Position numbers and translations under genes: made by a program. The notes under the pieces were generated by a model. That model worked only from the letters and a program-made list of their open reading frames with translations, was not told the origin of the DNA and did not search any database. From positions 1-58,876 of the forward strand of contig NZ_LLZI01000225.1 in assembly GCF_001509485.1 (NCBI RefSeq): a DNA stretch of 58,876 nt. Reading direction: 5' to 3'. Positions 51,705-58,876 of the stretch are shown here, in pieces (the first letter of the stretch is position 1; each line of letters begins with the position of its first letter). Source of the stretch: Streptomyces sp. NRRL F-4489 (GTDB taxonomy: Bacteria > Actinomycetota > Actinomycetes > Streptomycetales > Streptomycetaceae).

Positions 51705-53852
51705 TTACGCCTTCTTCTGCGTCAGGTCGTAGAAGGTGGCGCCGCCGGCCGTGACCTTGGTGAAGGTCTTCTCGATCCAGGCGCTGATCTCCGATGAGGT
51801 GCCCTGCGTGTCCTTCCCGGCGCCGGGCATCTGCCGGCCGGCGGCGGCCTTCTCACCGGCGGCGCCGCCTCCGAAGCCGCGGAAGCCGTCCCGGCCGCCC
51901 GCGATGAAGTAGTGGATCTTCCCTTCGGCCACGTACTTCTGGAACTGGGCGAGGGTCGGCGAGGGGTCGCTCCCGTTGAAGCCGCCGATCGCCATCACCG
52001 GCTTCTGGGTGGCCAGTTGGTAGCTCGCGGCGTTCTGGGAGCCGATGGCCGCGGCGGCCCAGGTGTACCGGTCGGCGTTCCGCTCCACGAGGCGCTTGGC
52101 CTGCGGGGTCACGGTGGCGCCGTTCAGCAGGCCGCCCATACCGCCGGGCATGCCGCCCTTGCCTCCCATACCGGCCCTTCCCGCCTTGCCGTGCATGCGC
52201 TGCTTACCGCGCATGCCGAGCATTCCGGGCCTTCCGTTACGGCCCGGGAAGCCCCGGCCGCCCGCGACGGCCGGACCGGCGGTGATGATCGAACCGCCCT
52301 TGGGCGTGGTGACGGTGTCCAGGGTGTACGCGAGCGGCCCGGCCAGCGCCGTCGCCACCCCGAGCCCGGCCGCGCACACGGCCAGCGGCCGCCGCCCCCG
52401 GCCGGACCGCCCCGGCCCCTGGCCGCCTTCCGTCACGGGGTCGCCCGCCGGCGCCCGTTCCCCCGCCGACAGCAGCAGCCCCAGCGCCGCCAGCACGCCG
52501 AGCACCAGCACCGTCCAGCGCAGCCACGGCAGCCACTGCGGCGAGCGGTCCAGCAGTACGTACGACCAGACCGCCGTCACCCCGGCGACCGCCGCCAGCA
52601 CGATCCGCGCGGGCCACCCGCCGCGCCGCCACACCACCACCGAGCCCATACCGGACACCGCCGCGATGTACGGGGCCAGCGCGATGTTGTAGTACTGGTG
52701 GAAGATCCCGGACATGAAGCTGAAGATGGTGAACGTCATCAGCAGCGCACCGCCCCACACCAGGAACTCCGCGCGCTGGGCGGCCTGTTCGGCGGCGACC
52801 GCGCGCCGCGCCCGGCGCAGCATCCACACCGCGGCGACCAGCAGGATCAGCGCGGCGGGCAGCAGCCACGCGATCTGGCCGCCCATATCGGGTGCGAAGA
52901 GCCGGGTGATCCCGGTCTGGCCCCAGCCCCCGCCGCCCCGGCCGCCGGCCCCGTGGTGGCCGCCGACGCTGCCGCGCTCGTTCCCGTCGATCCGGCCGAA
53001 GCCGTTGTAGCCGAAGGTCAGCTCCAGGAAGCTGTTGGTCTGCGAACCGCCCACGTACGGGCGCGCCGACGCCGGCAGCAGTTCGACGATCGCCACCCAC
53101 CAGCCGCCGGAGACCACCAGCACCAGCCCGGCCAGCAGCAGCTGCCCCAGCCGCTTGCGCGGCGCGACCGGCGCGCAGCAGGCGTAGACGGCGGCCAGCG
53201 CCGGCAGGATCAGCCACGCCTGGAGCGTCTTGGTCAGGAAGCCGAGCCCGAAGCAGAATCCGGCCAGCAGCAGCCACTTCGTCCGGCCCGCCTCCAGGGC
53301 GCGCAGTACGCACGCGACCGCGCAGACCATCAGCAGGCACAGCATCGCGTCGGGGTTGTTGAAGCGGAACATCAGCGCGGCGACCGGCGTGAACGCCAGC
53401 GCCCCGGCCGACAGCAGCCCCGCCACCGCCCCGAAGCGGCGCCGTACGGCCAGGTGGAGCACGCCGACGGCGGCGACGCCCATCAGCGCCTCGGGCACCA
53501 GGATCGCCCACGAGTTCAGCCCGAAGAGGCGTACCGAGAGCTCCATCGGCCAGAGGGAGGCCGGCGGCTTGTCCACGGTGATGGCGCTGGCGGAGTCCGA
53601 GGACCCGAAGAAGAACGCCTTCCAGCTGACGCTGCCGGCCTGTACGGCCGCCGAGTAGAACTGGTTGGCGAACTTGGACGCCGACAGGTCCCATACGTAG
53701 AGCACCGCGGTGACCGCCAGCAGCGCCAGCAGCGCGGGCCGGGCCCAGCGCGGATCGGGACTCCGGCCCGGGGCGGGCCCGGGGGCCGGGTCGGTGGCGG
53801 GGCCGGGGCCGGGGCCGGGGGCCGCCGTGTCCGGGGTGAGGTCCGGGGGCAA
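51705..53852 (-). CDS. GT39-type membrane glycosyltransferase (YkcB/ArnT-like)
   Basis: 715 residues. Many helices; the first outer loop has FANQFYSAAVQAGSVSWKAFFFGSSDSASAITVDKPPASLWPM with the catalytic acidic region of PMT-type enzymes, and RFNNPDAMLCLLMV follows. It uses lipid-linked sugars to decorate outer targets. A Gly-rich collagen-like insertion (GRPGMLGMRGKQRMHGKAGR, 531-578) joins the membrane part to an outer C-terminal domain (WAAAAIGSQNAASYQLATQKPVMAIGGFNGSDP). Operon with GT2. Confidence 0.92.
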   Translation of the reverse strand: MPPDLTPDTAAPGPGPGPATDPAPGPAPGRSPDPRWARPALLALLAVTAVLYVWDLSASKFANQFYSAAVQAGSVSWKAFFFGSSDSASAITVDKPPASLWPMELSVRLFGLNSWAILVPEALMGVAAVGVLHLAVRRRFGAVAGLLSAGALAFTPVAALMFRFNNPDAMLCLLMVCAVACVLRALEAGRTKWLLLAGFCFGLGFLTKTLQAWLILPALAAVYACCAPVAPRKRLGQLLLAGLVLVVSGGWWVAIVELLPASARPYVGGSQTNSFLELTFGYNGFGRIDGNERGSVGGHHGAGGRGGGGWGQTGITRLFAPDMGGQIAWLLPAALILLVAAVWMLRRARRAVAAEQAAQRAEFLVWGGALLMTFTIFSFMSGIFHQYYNIALAPYIAAVSGMGSVVVWRRGGWPARIVLAAVAGVTAVWSYVLLDRSPQWLPWLRWTVLVLGVLAALGLLLSAGERAPAGDPVTEGGQGPGRSGRGRRPLAVCAAGLGVATALAGPLAYTLDTVTTPKGGSIITAGPAVAGGRGFPGRNGRPGMLGMRGKQRMHGKAGRAGMGGKGGMPGGMGGLLNGATVTPQAKRLVERNADRYTWAAAAIGSQNAASYQLATQKPVMAIGGFNGSDPSPTLAQFQKYVAEGKIHYFIAGGRDGFRGFGGGAAGEKAAAGRQMPGAGKDTQGTSSEISAWIEKTFTKVTAGGATFYDLTQKKA

Positions 53853-53920
53853 CGTTCTCTCCTGGTGCGTTGATTGCTGCGGAAGTGAGGGAGGGGGTTA
53901 CGGAGGGGGTTACGGAGGGT

Positions 53921-55303
53921 TCAGGTGAGCGGGGTGGTGGCCCCGTTCCCCGGGTTCTCGGCGCTCTCCGCCCCCGCCCGCCGTTCCCGGTCCGGGAACA
54001 CCCAGGCGCGGAAGAGGAGGAAGCGCAGCACCGTCGCGGCCAGGTTGGCGGCCACCAGCACCGTCAGCTCGCTGCCGTGCGAGGGGGTGCGGGTGGCCGC
54101 GTCGAGGGCCGCCAGCGACCCGCTGGTCAGGACCAGCCCGATGGCGAAGACCACCAGCCCCTGCGCCTGGTGGCGGACCGCCCGGTCCCGCCCCCGTACA
54201 CCGAACGTCAGCCGCCGGTTGGCGGCCGTATTGGCCAGCGCGGACACCAACAGGGCGGCGGCGTTGGCCAGTTGGGAGCCGGCCCCGAGCCGGAAGAGGG
54301 AGTAGAGCCCCAGGTAGAGGAGGGTGCTCAGCGCCCCGACGACGGCGAAGCCGACGACCTGCCGCGCCAGCCCGCCCGGTACGCCGGAGAGCTGCCGGTC
54401 GCGCGGATCGTCGCCGAACGGCCGGGCGAGCCGGTCCAGCGGCAGCGCCCCGGTGGCCAGCGCCCGGCCCACCCGCCACACGCCCTTGAGGTCGTCGGTC
54501 GCGGTCCGCACGATGTGGACGGTGCTGTCCGGGTCGTCCACCCAGTCCACCGGCACCTCGTGGATCCGCAGGCCCGCGCGTTCGGCCAGCACCAGCATCT
54601 CGGTGTCGAAGAACCAGCCGGTGTCCTCCACCAGCGGCAGCAGCCGGCCCGCCACATCACCGCGGATCGCCTTGAAACCGCACTGCGCGTCGGAGAACCG
54701 CGCGGCGAGCGAGCCGCGGAGGATGAGGTTGTACGTGCGCGAGATGAACTCCCGCTTCGGGCCGCGCACCACCCGCGCGCTCCGGCTGAGCCGGGACCCG
54801 ATCGCCAGGTCCGAGTGGCCGGATATCAGCGGTGCGACCAGCGGCAGCAGCGCGTTCAGGTCGGTGGACAGATCGACGTCCATATAGGCCAGCACCGGCG
54901 CCTCGGACAGCGACCACACCGTGCGCAGCGCCCGGCCGCGGCCCTTCTGCTCCAGCCGTACGGCGGTGACGTGGTCCATCTCGTCGTCCAGCTTGGCGGC
55001 GATCCCGGGGGTGTCGTCGGTACTGGCGTTGTCGGCGATGGTGATCCGGAAGCCGTAGGGGAAGGTGCGGGTCAGGTGGTCGTGGAGCCGGCGCACACAC
55101 GATTCGAGGTCCTTCTCCTCGTTGTAGACGGGGATCACGACGTCGAGGACGGTGGCGGCCTGGCCCGGACGCAGATGCTCCCGGGGCGGCAGCGCACCCA
55201 GGGACGTCGGGGCGCCGAGGGGCGTCGGGGACCCGAGAGACGGTGGAGATCCCAGGGCCTTCTGGGACCCCTGGGGCGTCGGGGTGGGCGGAGGCGTCGT
55301 CAT
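53921..55303 (-). CDS. GT2 polyprenyl-phosphate glycosyltransferase with GtrA domain
   Basis: 460 residues. GT2 domain: LDVVIPVYNEEKDLESCVRRLHDHL, ADNASTDDTPGIAAKLDD, YMDVDLSTDLNALLPLV (metal Asp pair) and SDAQCGFKAIRGDV. C-terminal GtrA-like four-helix module: VVGFAVVGALSTLLYLGLYSLFRL, NTAANRRLTFGVRGRDRAVRH. It should charge a polyprenyl phosphate with sugar for the GT39 partner. N-terminal SPPSLGSPTPLG repeat. Start by ATG at 55303. Confidence 0.92.
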   Translation of the reverse strand: MTTPPPTPTPQGSQKALGSPPSLGSPTPLGAPTSLGALPPREHLRPGQAATVLDVVIPVYNEEKDLESCVRRLHDHLTRTFPYGFRITIADNASTDDTPGIAAKLDDEMDHVTAVRLEQKGRGRALRTVWSLSEAPVLAYMDVDLSTDLNALLPLVAPLISGHSDLAIGSRLSRSARVVRGPKREFISRTYNLILRGSLAARFSDAQCGFKAIRGDVAGRLLPLVEDTGWFFDTEMLVLAERAGLRIHEVPVDWVDDPDSTVHIVRTATDDLKGVWRVGRALATGALPLDRLARPFGDDPRDRQLSGVPGGLARQVVGFAVVGALSTLLYLGLYSLFRLGAGSQLANAAALLVSALANTAANRRLTFGVRGRDRAVRHQAQGLVVFAIGLVLTSGSLAALDAATRTPSHGSELTVLVAANLAATVLRFLLFRAWVFPDRERRAGAESAENPGNGATTPLT

Positions 55304-55516
55304 GCCCACGACGGTCGCCAACCGGCCTGTCACAGCCGTATGGCGAGCCTGTGGGCTGGCTGTGAGTCGCGGCCGGTGGGTGCTCAACTGGCGGCGGGGC
55401 GCGGTTCGTACGGGTATCCGCCGGTCGCCGGTCGCCGGTCGCCGTCCGCCGTCCGCCGGGCACCGGGCGCGGTTCGGTACGAGCATCCGCCGACCGCCCC
55501 GGCCACCGTCTATCGT

Positions 55517-57148
55517 CTACCGCCCGCCCGCCGCCACCCCCGGCAGCGTCACCGTGAACACCGTCCGCCCCGGCACGCTCGCCACCGCGACCGTCCCGCC
55601 GTGCGCGGCCACCACGGCCTGCACGATGGCCAGCCCCAGCCCCGTACTGCCGCCGCTCCGGCCGCTCCCGGAGGCCCGCGACCGGGACACGTCCCCCCGC
55701 GCGAACCGCTCGAAGACATGCGGCAGCAACTCCGGCGGCACCCCGGGCCCGTCGTCCTCGACCTCCAGCCGGACGGCACCGCGCGGCCCGCCGGCCAGCC
55801 GGGCACCGGGGCCGTGGGGCGCCCCGCCGCCCGGCTGCCCCGCAGCCGGTCCGCCGCCCGGCCCCTCCCCCACCCGCACCCGGGCCGTGACCGTCGTCCC
55901 CTCCGGCGTATGCGTCCGGGCGTTGGCGAGGAGGTTGACCAGGACCTGGTGCAGCCGGTCGGCGTCGCCGCGGACCAGCGCGGGGGCGTCCGCGTCCGGG
56001 AGTTCCAGGCGCCAGCGGTGGCCGGGCCCGGCCGCCCGGGCGTCGCTGACCGCGTCCACCACCAGCGGCGGCAGATCGACCGTTTCGTACGAGAGCGGGC
56101 GCCCGGAATCCAGCCGGGCGAGCAGCAGCAGGTCCTCCACCAGCCCGGTCATCCGCTCCGCCTCGGACTCGATCCGGGCCAGCGCGTGCCGGGTCTCCGG
56201 CCCGGGCCGCTCCGTCCCGCGCCGGGTCAGCTCGGCGTAGCCCCGTATCGAGGCCAGCGGCGTCCGCAGCTCGTGGCTGGCGTCGGCGACGAACCGCCGC
56301 ACCCGCGTCTCGCTCTCCTGGCGCGCCGAGAGCGCCGAACCGACGTGCCCCAGCATGCGGTTGAGCGCCGCCCCGACCTGCCCGACCTCCGTCCGCGCGT
56401 CGGCCTCGTCGGCCGGGACGCGTACGTGCAGCGCCACCTCGCCCTGGTGCAGCGGGAGTTCGGAGACCCTGGTCGCGGTCGCGGCGACCCGCCGCAGCGG
56501 TCGCAGCGCGATCCCCACCATCGCCGAGCCCGCCATCCCCGCCGCGACCAGCCCGGAGAGCGTCACACAGCATTCGATCAGCACCAGCCGCCCGACCGTG
56601 TCGTCCACCTCGGCCATCGGCATGCCGAGCACCAGCGCGCCGTCGCGCGCGGACAGCACACGGTACGAGCCGAGCCCGGGCAGGTCCGTGCCGTGCGGCG
56701 CGCCGTCCCGGGGCACCGCGTCCAGCGCCGCCAGCTGGGCGCCGGTCAGCGGCGTCAGGCGCTCGGACGGCAGCCGGCTCGCCGAGCGGTTCAGCCGCGC
56801 CCCGGCCGCCAGCCGCCCGTCCGGCCCGACCCGGGCGCCCACGGACCCGAGCGGCTGACCGCCCATGGCGACGAAGTCGAGCCCGGCGTTCCGCATCGGA
56901 TCGTGCGGCCGCGCGTCCTGCGCCCGCCCGACCCCGCCGAACAGCCGGCCGTCCAACTGCCGCTGGAGGTACGAGTGCAGCGCGATCGCGGTCACCGTGC
57001 TGATCACCGCCCCCACGACGGCGATCAGCGCCACCGCCGACACCACGAGCCGCGTCCGCAGCGTCCACGGCCGCCGGGCCCGTGGGCCCCGCCGGGACGG
57101 CCCGCGGCGCACCCCACCCGCGGGCGCGGGACCCGGACGACCGTCCAC
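55517..57148 (-). CDS. Sensor histidine kinase
   Basis: 543 residues. Helices at 34-56 and 190-214 flank an outer sensor; HAMP follows. H-box ADASHELRTPLASIRGYAEL with His292, N-box NLLANARTHTPEG, G-boxes VEDDGPGVPPELLPHVFERF and GLGLAIVQAVVAAHGG. A Gly/Pro loop (GEGPGGGPAAGQPGGGAPHG) lies between N and G boxes. It is 6 bases after the response regulator. Confidence 0.93.
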   Translation of the reverse strand: MDGRPGPAPAGGVRRGPSRRGPRARRPWTLRTRLVVSAVALIAVVGAVISTVTAIALHSYLQRQLDGRLFGGVGRAQDARPHDPMRNAGLDFVAMGGQPLGSVGARVGPDGRLAAGARLNRSASRLPSERLTPLTGAQLAALDAVPRDGAPHGTDLPGLGSYRVLSARDGALVLGMPMAEVDDTVGRLVLIECCVTLSGLVAAGMAGSAMVGIALRPLRRVAATATRVSELPLHQGEVALHVRVPADEADARTEVGQVGAALNRMLGHVGSALSARQESETRVRRFVADASHELRTPLASIRGYAELTRRGTERPGPETRHALARIESEAERMTGLVEDLLLLARLDSGRPLSYETVDLPPLVVDAVSDARAAGPGHRWRLELPDADAPALVRGDADRLHQVLVNLLANARTHTPEGTTVTARVRVGEGPGGGPAAGQPGGGAPHGPGARLAGGPRGAVRLEVEDDGPGVPPELLPHVFERFARGDVSRSRASGSGRSGGSTGLGLAIVQAVVAAHGGTVAVASVPGRTVFTVTLPGVAAGGR

Positions 57149-57154
57149 CGCCCG

Positions 57155-57976
57155 CTACCCCGCCGGCTTGATCAGATACCCCGCACCCCGCCGGGTGTGG
57201 ATCATCGGCTCGCGCCCGGCGTCGATCTTCCGCCGCAGGTACGAGATATACAGTTCGACGACATTGGCCTGCCCCCCGAAGTCATAGCTCCACACCCGGT
57301 CCAGAATCTGCGTCTTGCTCAGCACCCGCCGCGGATTCCGCATCAGATACCGCAGCAGTTCGAACTCCGTGGCGGTCAGGTGGATGTCCTGGCCGTCCCG
57401 CCACACCTCGTGGCTGTCCTCGTCCAGCACCAGGTCGCCCACCGTCAGCAGCGACTCACTGCGCACCGCCGCCGCACCCGCCCGGCGCAGCAGCCCGCGC
57501 AGCCGGGCCACCACCTCCTCCAGGCTGAACGGCTTGGTGACGTAGTCGTCACCGCCGGCCGTCAGCCCGGCGATCCGGTCCTCGACCGCGTCCTTGGCGG
57601 TCAGGAACAGCACCGGAACGTCCGGCAGGTCGTGCCGCAGCCGGCCCAGGACGGTGAGCCCGTCCATGTCCGGCAGCATCACATCGAGCACCACCGCGTC
57701 CGGCCGCCAGCTCCTGGCGCACCGCAGCGCGCCCGCCCCGTCGCCCTCCGCGCGGATGTCCCAGCCCTCGTACCGCAGCGCCAGCGACAGCAGATCCGCG
57801 AGCGAGGACTCGTCGTCCACCACCAGCACCCGTACGGGGCTGCCGTCGGCCCGCAGCAGCTCCGGCTGCTTGCCCGGCCCCCGCCCGGGGGCCTCGCCGG
57901 ACCCTCTGCGGACGGACGTGCCCGGGGCCGGCGAACGGTACGGAACGGACGAGGACGTCGACGAAGTCACGGTCAT
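57155..57976 (-). CDS. OmpR/PhoB-type response regulator
   Basis: 273 residues. A 47-residue Ser/Pro head precedes the receiver: VRVLVVDDESSL (Asp54, Asp55), VVLDVMLPD (phospho-Asp98), TAKDAVEDR and DDYVTKPF (Lys148). DNA-binding wHTH: LTATEFELLRYLMRNPRRVLSKTQILDRVWSYDFGGQANVVELYISYLRRKI. With the kinase it likely controls the adjacent glycosyltransferase genes. Confidence 0.94.
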   Translation of the reverse strand: MTVTSSTSSSVPYRSPAPGTSVRRGSGEAPGRGPGKQPELLRADGSPVRVLVVDDESSLADLLSLALRYEGWDIRAEGDGAGALRCARSWRPDAVVLDVMLPDMDGLTVLGRLRHDLPDVPVLFLTAKDAVEDRIAGLTAGGDDYVTKPFSLEEVVARLRGLLRRAGAAAVRSESLLTVGDLVLDEDSHEVWRDGQDIHLTATEFELLRYLMRNPRRVLSKTQILDRVWSYDFGGQANVVELYISYLRRKIDAGREPMIHTRRGAGYLIKPAG

Positions 57977-58342
57977 GGCAGGCAGCCTGACCCGCCGCCC
58001 TGAAAGCTCCCTTGCCGGTTTCTGTGAATCTCCTGAGAATCCCCCCTTCCCTGAGTCAAGGCCCCCAAGGCCGCACCAAGACCACCCCGGAACGCGCGCC
58101 CGGCCGTCCCCTCACCCGCGCCCGACCGGGCCTCACCGCGCCCGGCCGGACCGGCCGCGCCGGCCCGGACCGCCCCCCGCGCGGCCCGGACCGATCACCG
58201 TGCCTTCAGCATGCCACCCCCCACTGACAACGCCGCTGACCTGCACCTTCACCCTCGTACGAAGGGCCGGCCCGGGGCCCGATCGGTCGGCCCCTCGCCC
58301 ACCCCGCACACACCGCCCCCACCCCCGGCGTACCGTCACCCC
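57977..58342. other. Divergent promoter region
   Basis: No gene or clear repeat found. It separates the response regulator from the FMN reductase and is GC-rich with runs of GGCCC. Confidence 0.4.
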
Positions 58343-58876
58343 ATGCCACGACTCCTGGCCCTCTCCGGCAGCCTCCGCGCGCGTTCCGCCAACGGCGCGG
58401 TCCTGCGCTCCGCCCTGGACCTCTTCGACGGCCCCGCCGCCACCGCCGACATCGGCACCCTGCCGCACTTCAACCCCGACCTGGACGGCGAGGACGCCAC
58501 CCCGCCGCCCCCGGTCGCCGCGCTGCGCGCCGCCGTCGCGGAAGCCGACGCCCTGCTGCTGGTCAGCCCGGAGTACGCGCACGGCGTCCCCGGCGTCCTC
58601 AAGAACGCCCTCGACTGGCTGGTCAGCAGCGGCGAATGCGTCGGCAAACCGGCCGCCGTGATCACCGCCTCGCCGTTCCCCACCGGCGGCGATCACGCCA
58701 ACGCCCAACTCCGCGAAACCCTGCGCATGATGAGCGCCGAGGTCGTCGCGGACGCCTGCCGGGAAATCCCCGCCATCGGCCCCAAGATCGACCCCGCCAC
58801 CGAACGCGTCACCGACGAGCCCACCCTCGCCGACCTCCGCACCGCCCTGACCCACCTGGCCACCGCCACCACCGCC
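58343..58876 (+). CDS. NADPH-dependent FMN reductase (partial, runs off the window)
   Basis: 178 residues visible, no stop before the end of the window, so the 3' end is missing. Flavodoxin-like: LLALSGSLRARSANGAVLRSALDL (FMN phosphate loop), LLLVSPEYAHGVPGVLKNALDWL, SPFPTGGDHANAQLRETLRMM. Reduces flavin or quinones with NADPH. ATG at 58343. Confidence 0.9.
   Translation, partial: MPRLLALSGSLRARSANGAVLRSALDLFDGPAATADIGTLPHFNPDLDGEDATPPPPVAALRAAVAEADALLLVSPEYAHGVPGVLKNALDWLVSSGECVGKPAAVITASPFPTGGDHANAQLRETLRMMSAEVVADACREIPAIGPKIDPATERVTDEPTLADLRTALTHLATATTA

Noticed and set aside
53870..58003. 1377-codon plus-strand frame over the glycosyltransferase and two-component genes
   Set aside because: Low-complexity Arg/Pro/Gly product; the minus strand carries complete GT2, kinase and regulator motifs.

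Overview
The window is a very GC-rich actinobacterial chromosome segment, almost certainly from a Streptomyces. Third codon positions are nearly all G or C, GTG and TTG starts are frequent, and the block upp / tadA-associated protein / tadA / tRNA-Ser / paired SigB-like sigma factors resembles the S. coelicolor neighbourhood of upp, sigF and sigN. No phage, IS element or CRISPR array was seen. Nothing here comes from a database search; assignments rest on motifs and on family knowledge.

Layout. 0-3 kb: arginine/ornithine catabolism (ddaH-rocD) and a VOC protein. 3-11.5 kb: a polymorphic-toxin island on the minus strand. An SseB-like protein and an ESX-like protein lead into a 1619-residue Rhs/YD-repeat protein with a WXG-type N-terminus and a 136-residue C-terminal cassette carrying HEELH. 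An overlapping candidate immunity gene follows, then a second module whose C-terminus resembles colicin D immunity proteins. 11.6-19.3 kb: regulator-effector pairs (TetR with an NTF2-like protein, XRE with an MFS pump, NfeD-like with flotillin-like, MarR with P450 and ferredoxin). 19.5-25 kb: a secreted protein, a zinc alcohol dehydrogenase, a cysteine-free L32, an LAxTG wall protein, and an ECF sigma factor with a membrane partner. 25-33.4 kb: upp, tadA, tRNA-Ser(CGA), small membrane proteins, tandem sigF/sigN-like genes and a lipoprotein. 33.4-35.5 kb: a compact minus-strand operon of a 33-residue peptide, a JmjC/cupin oxygenase and an APH-fold kinase, which looks like an undescribed RiPP-type modification system. 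36-40.3 kb: XRE and GntR regulators, two small plus-strand genes sharing a strong palindromic operator with gntR, and a PIMT-like methyltransferase. 40.6-49 kb: a VOC protein, MarR with an MFS transporter fused to three carboxypeptidase-regulatory-like domains, a YceI protein carrying the same domain, a TrmB regulator and a sedolisin. 49-58.9 kb: TetR with a QacA-type pump, a surface glycosylation locus (GT39, GT2-GtrA) next to a two-component system, and a partial NADPH-FMN reductase at the right edge.

The strongest leads are the peptide/JmjC/APH operon, the HExxH toxin cassette with its metal-ribbon immunity candidate and the orphan colicin-immunity module, and the shared beta-sandwich domain linking the MFS pump to the YceI protein. 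Several palindromes sit exactly where the adjacent regulators should bind.
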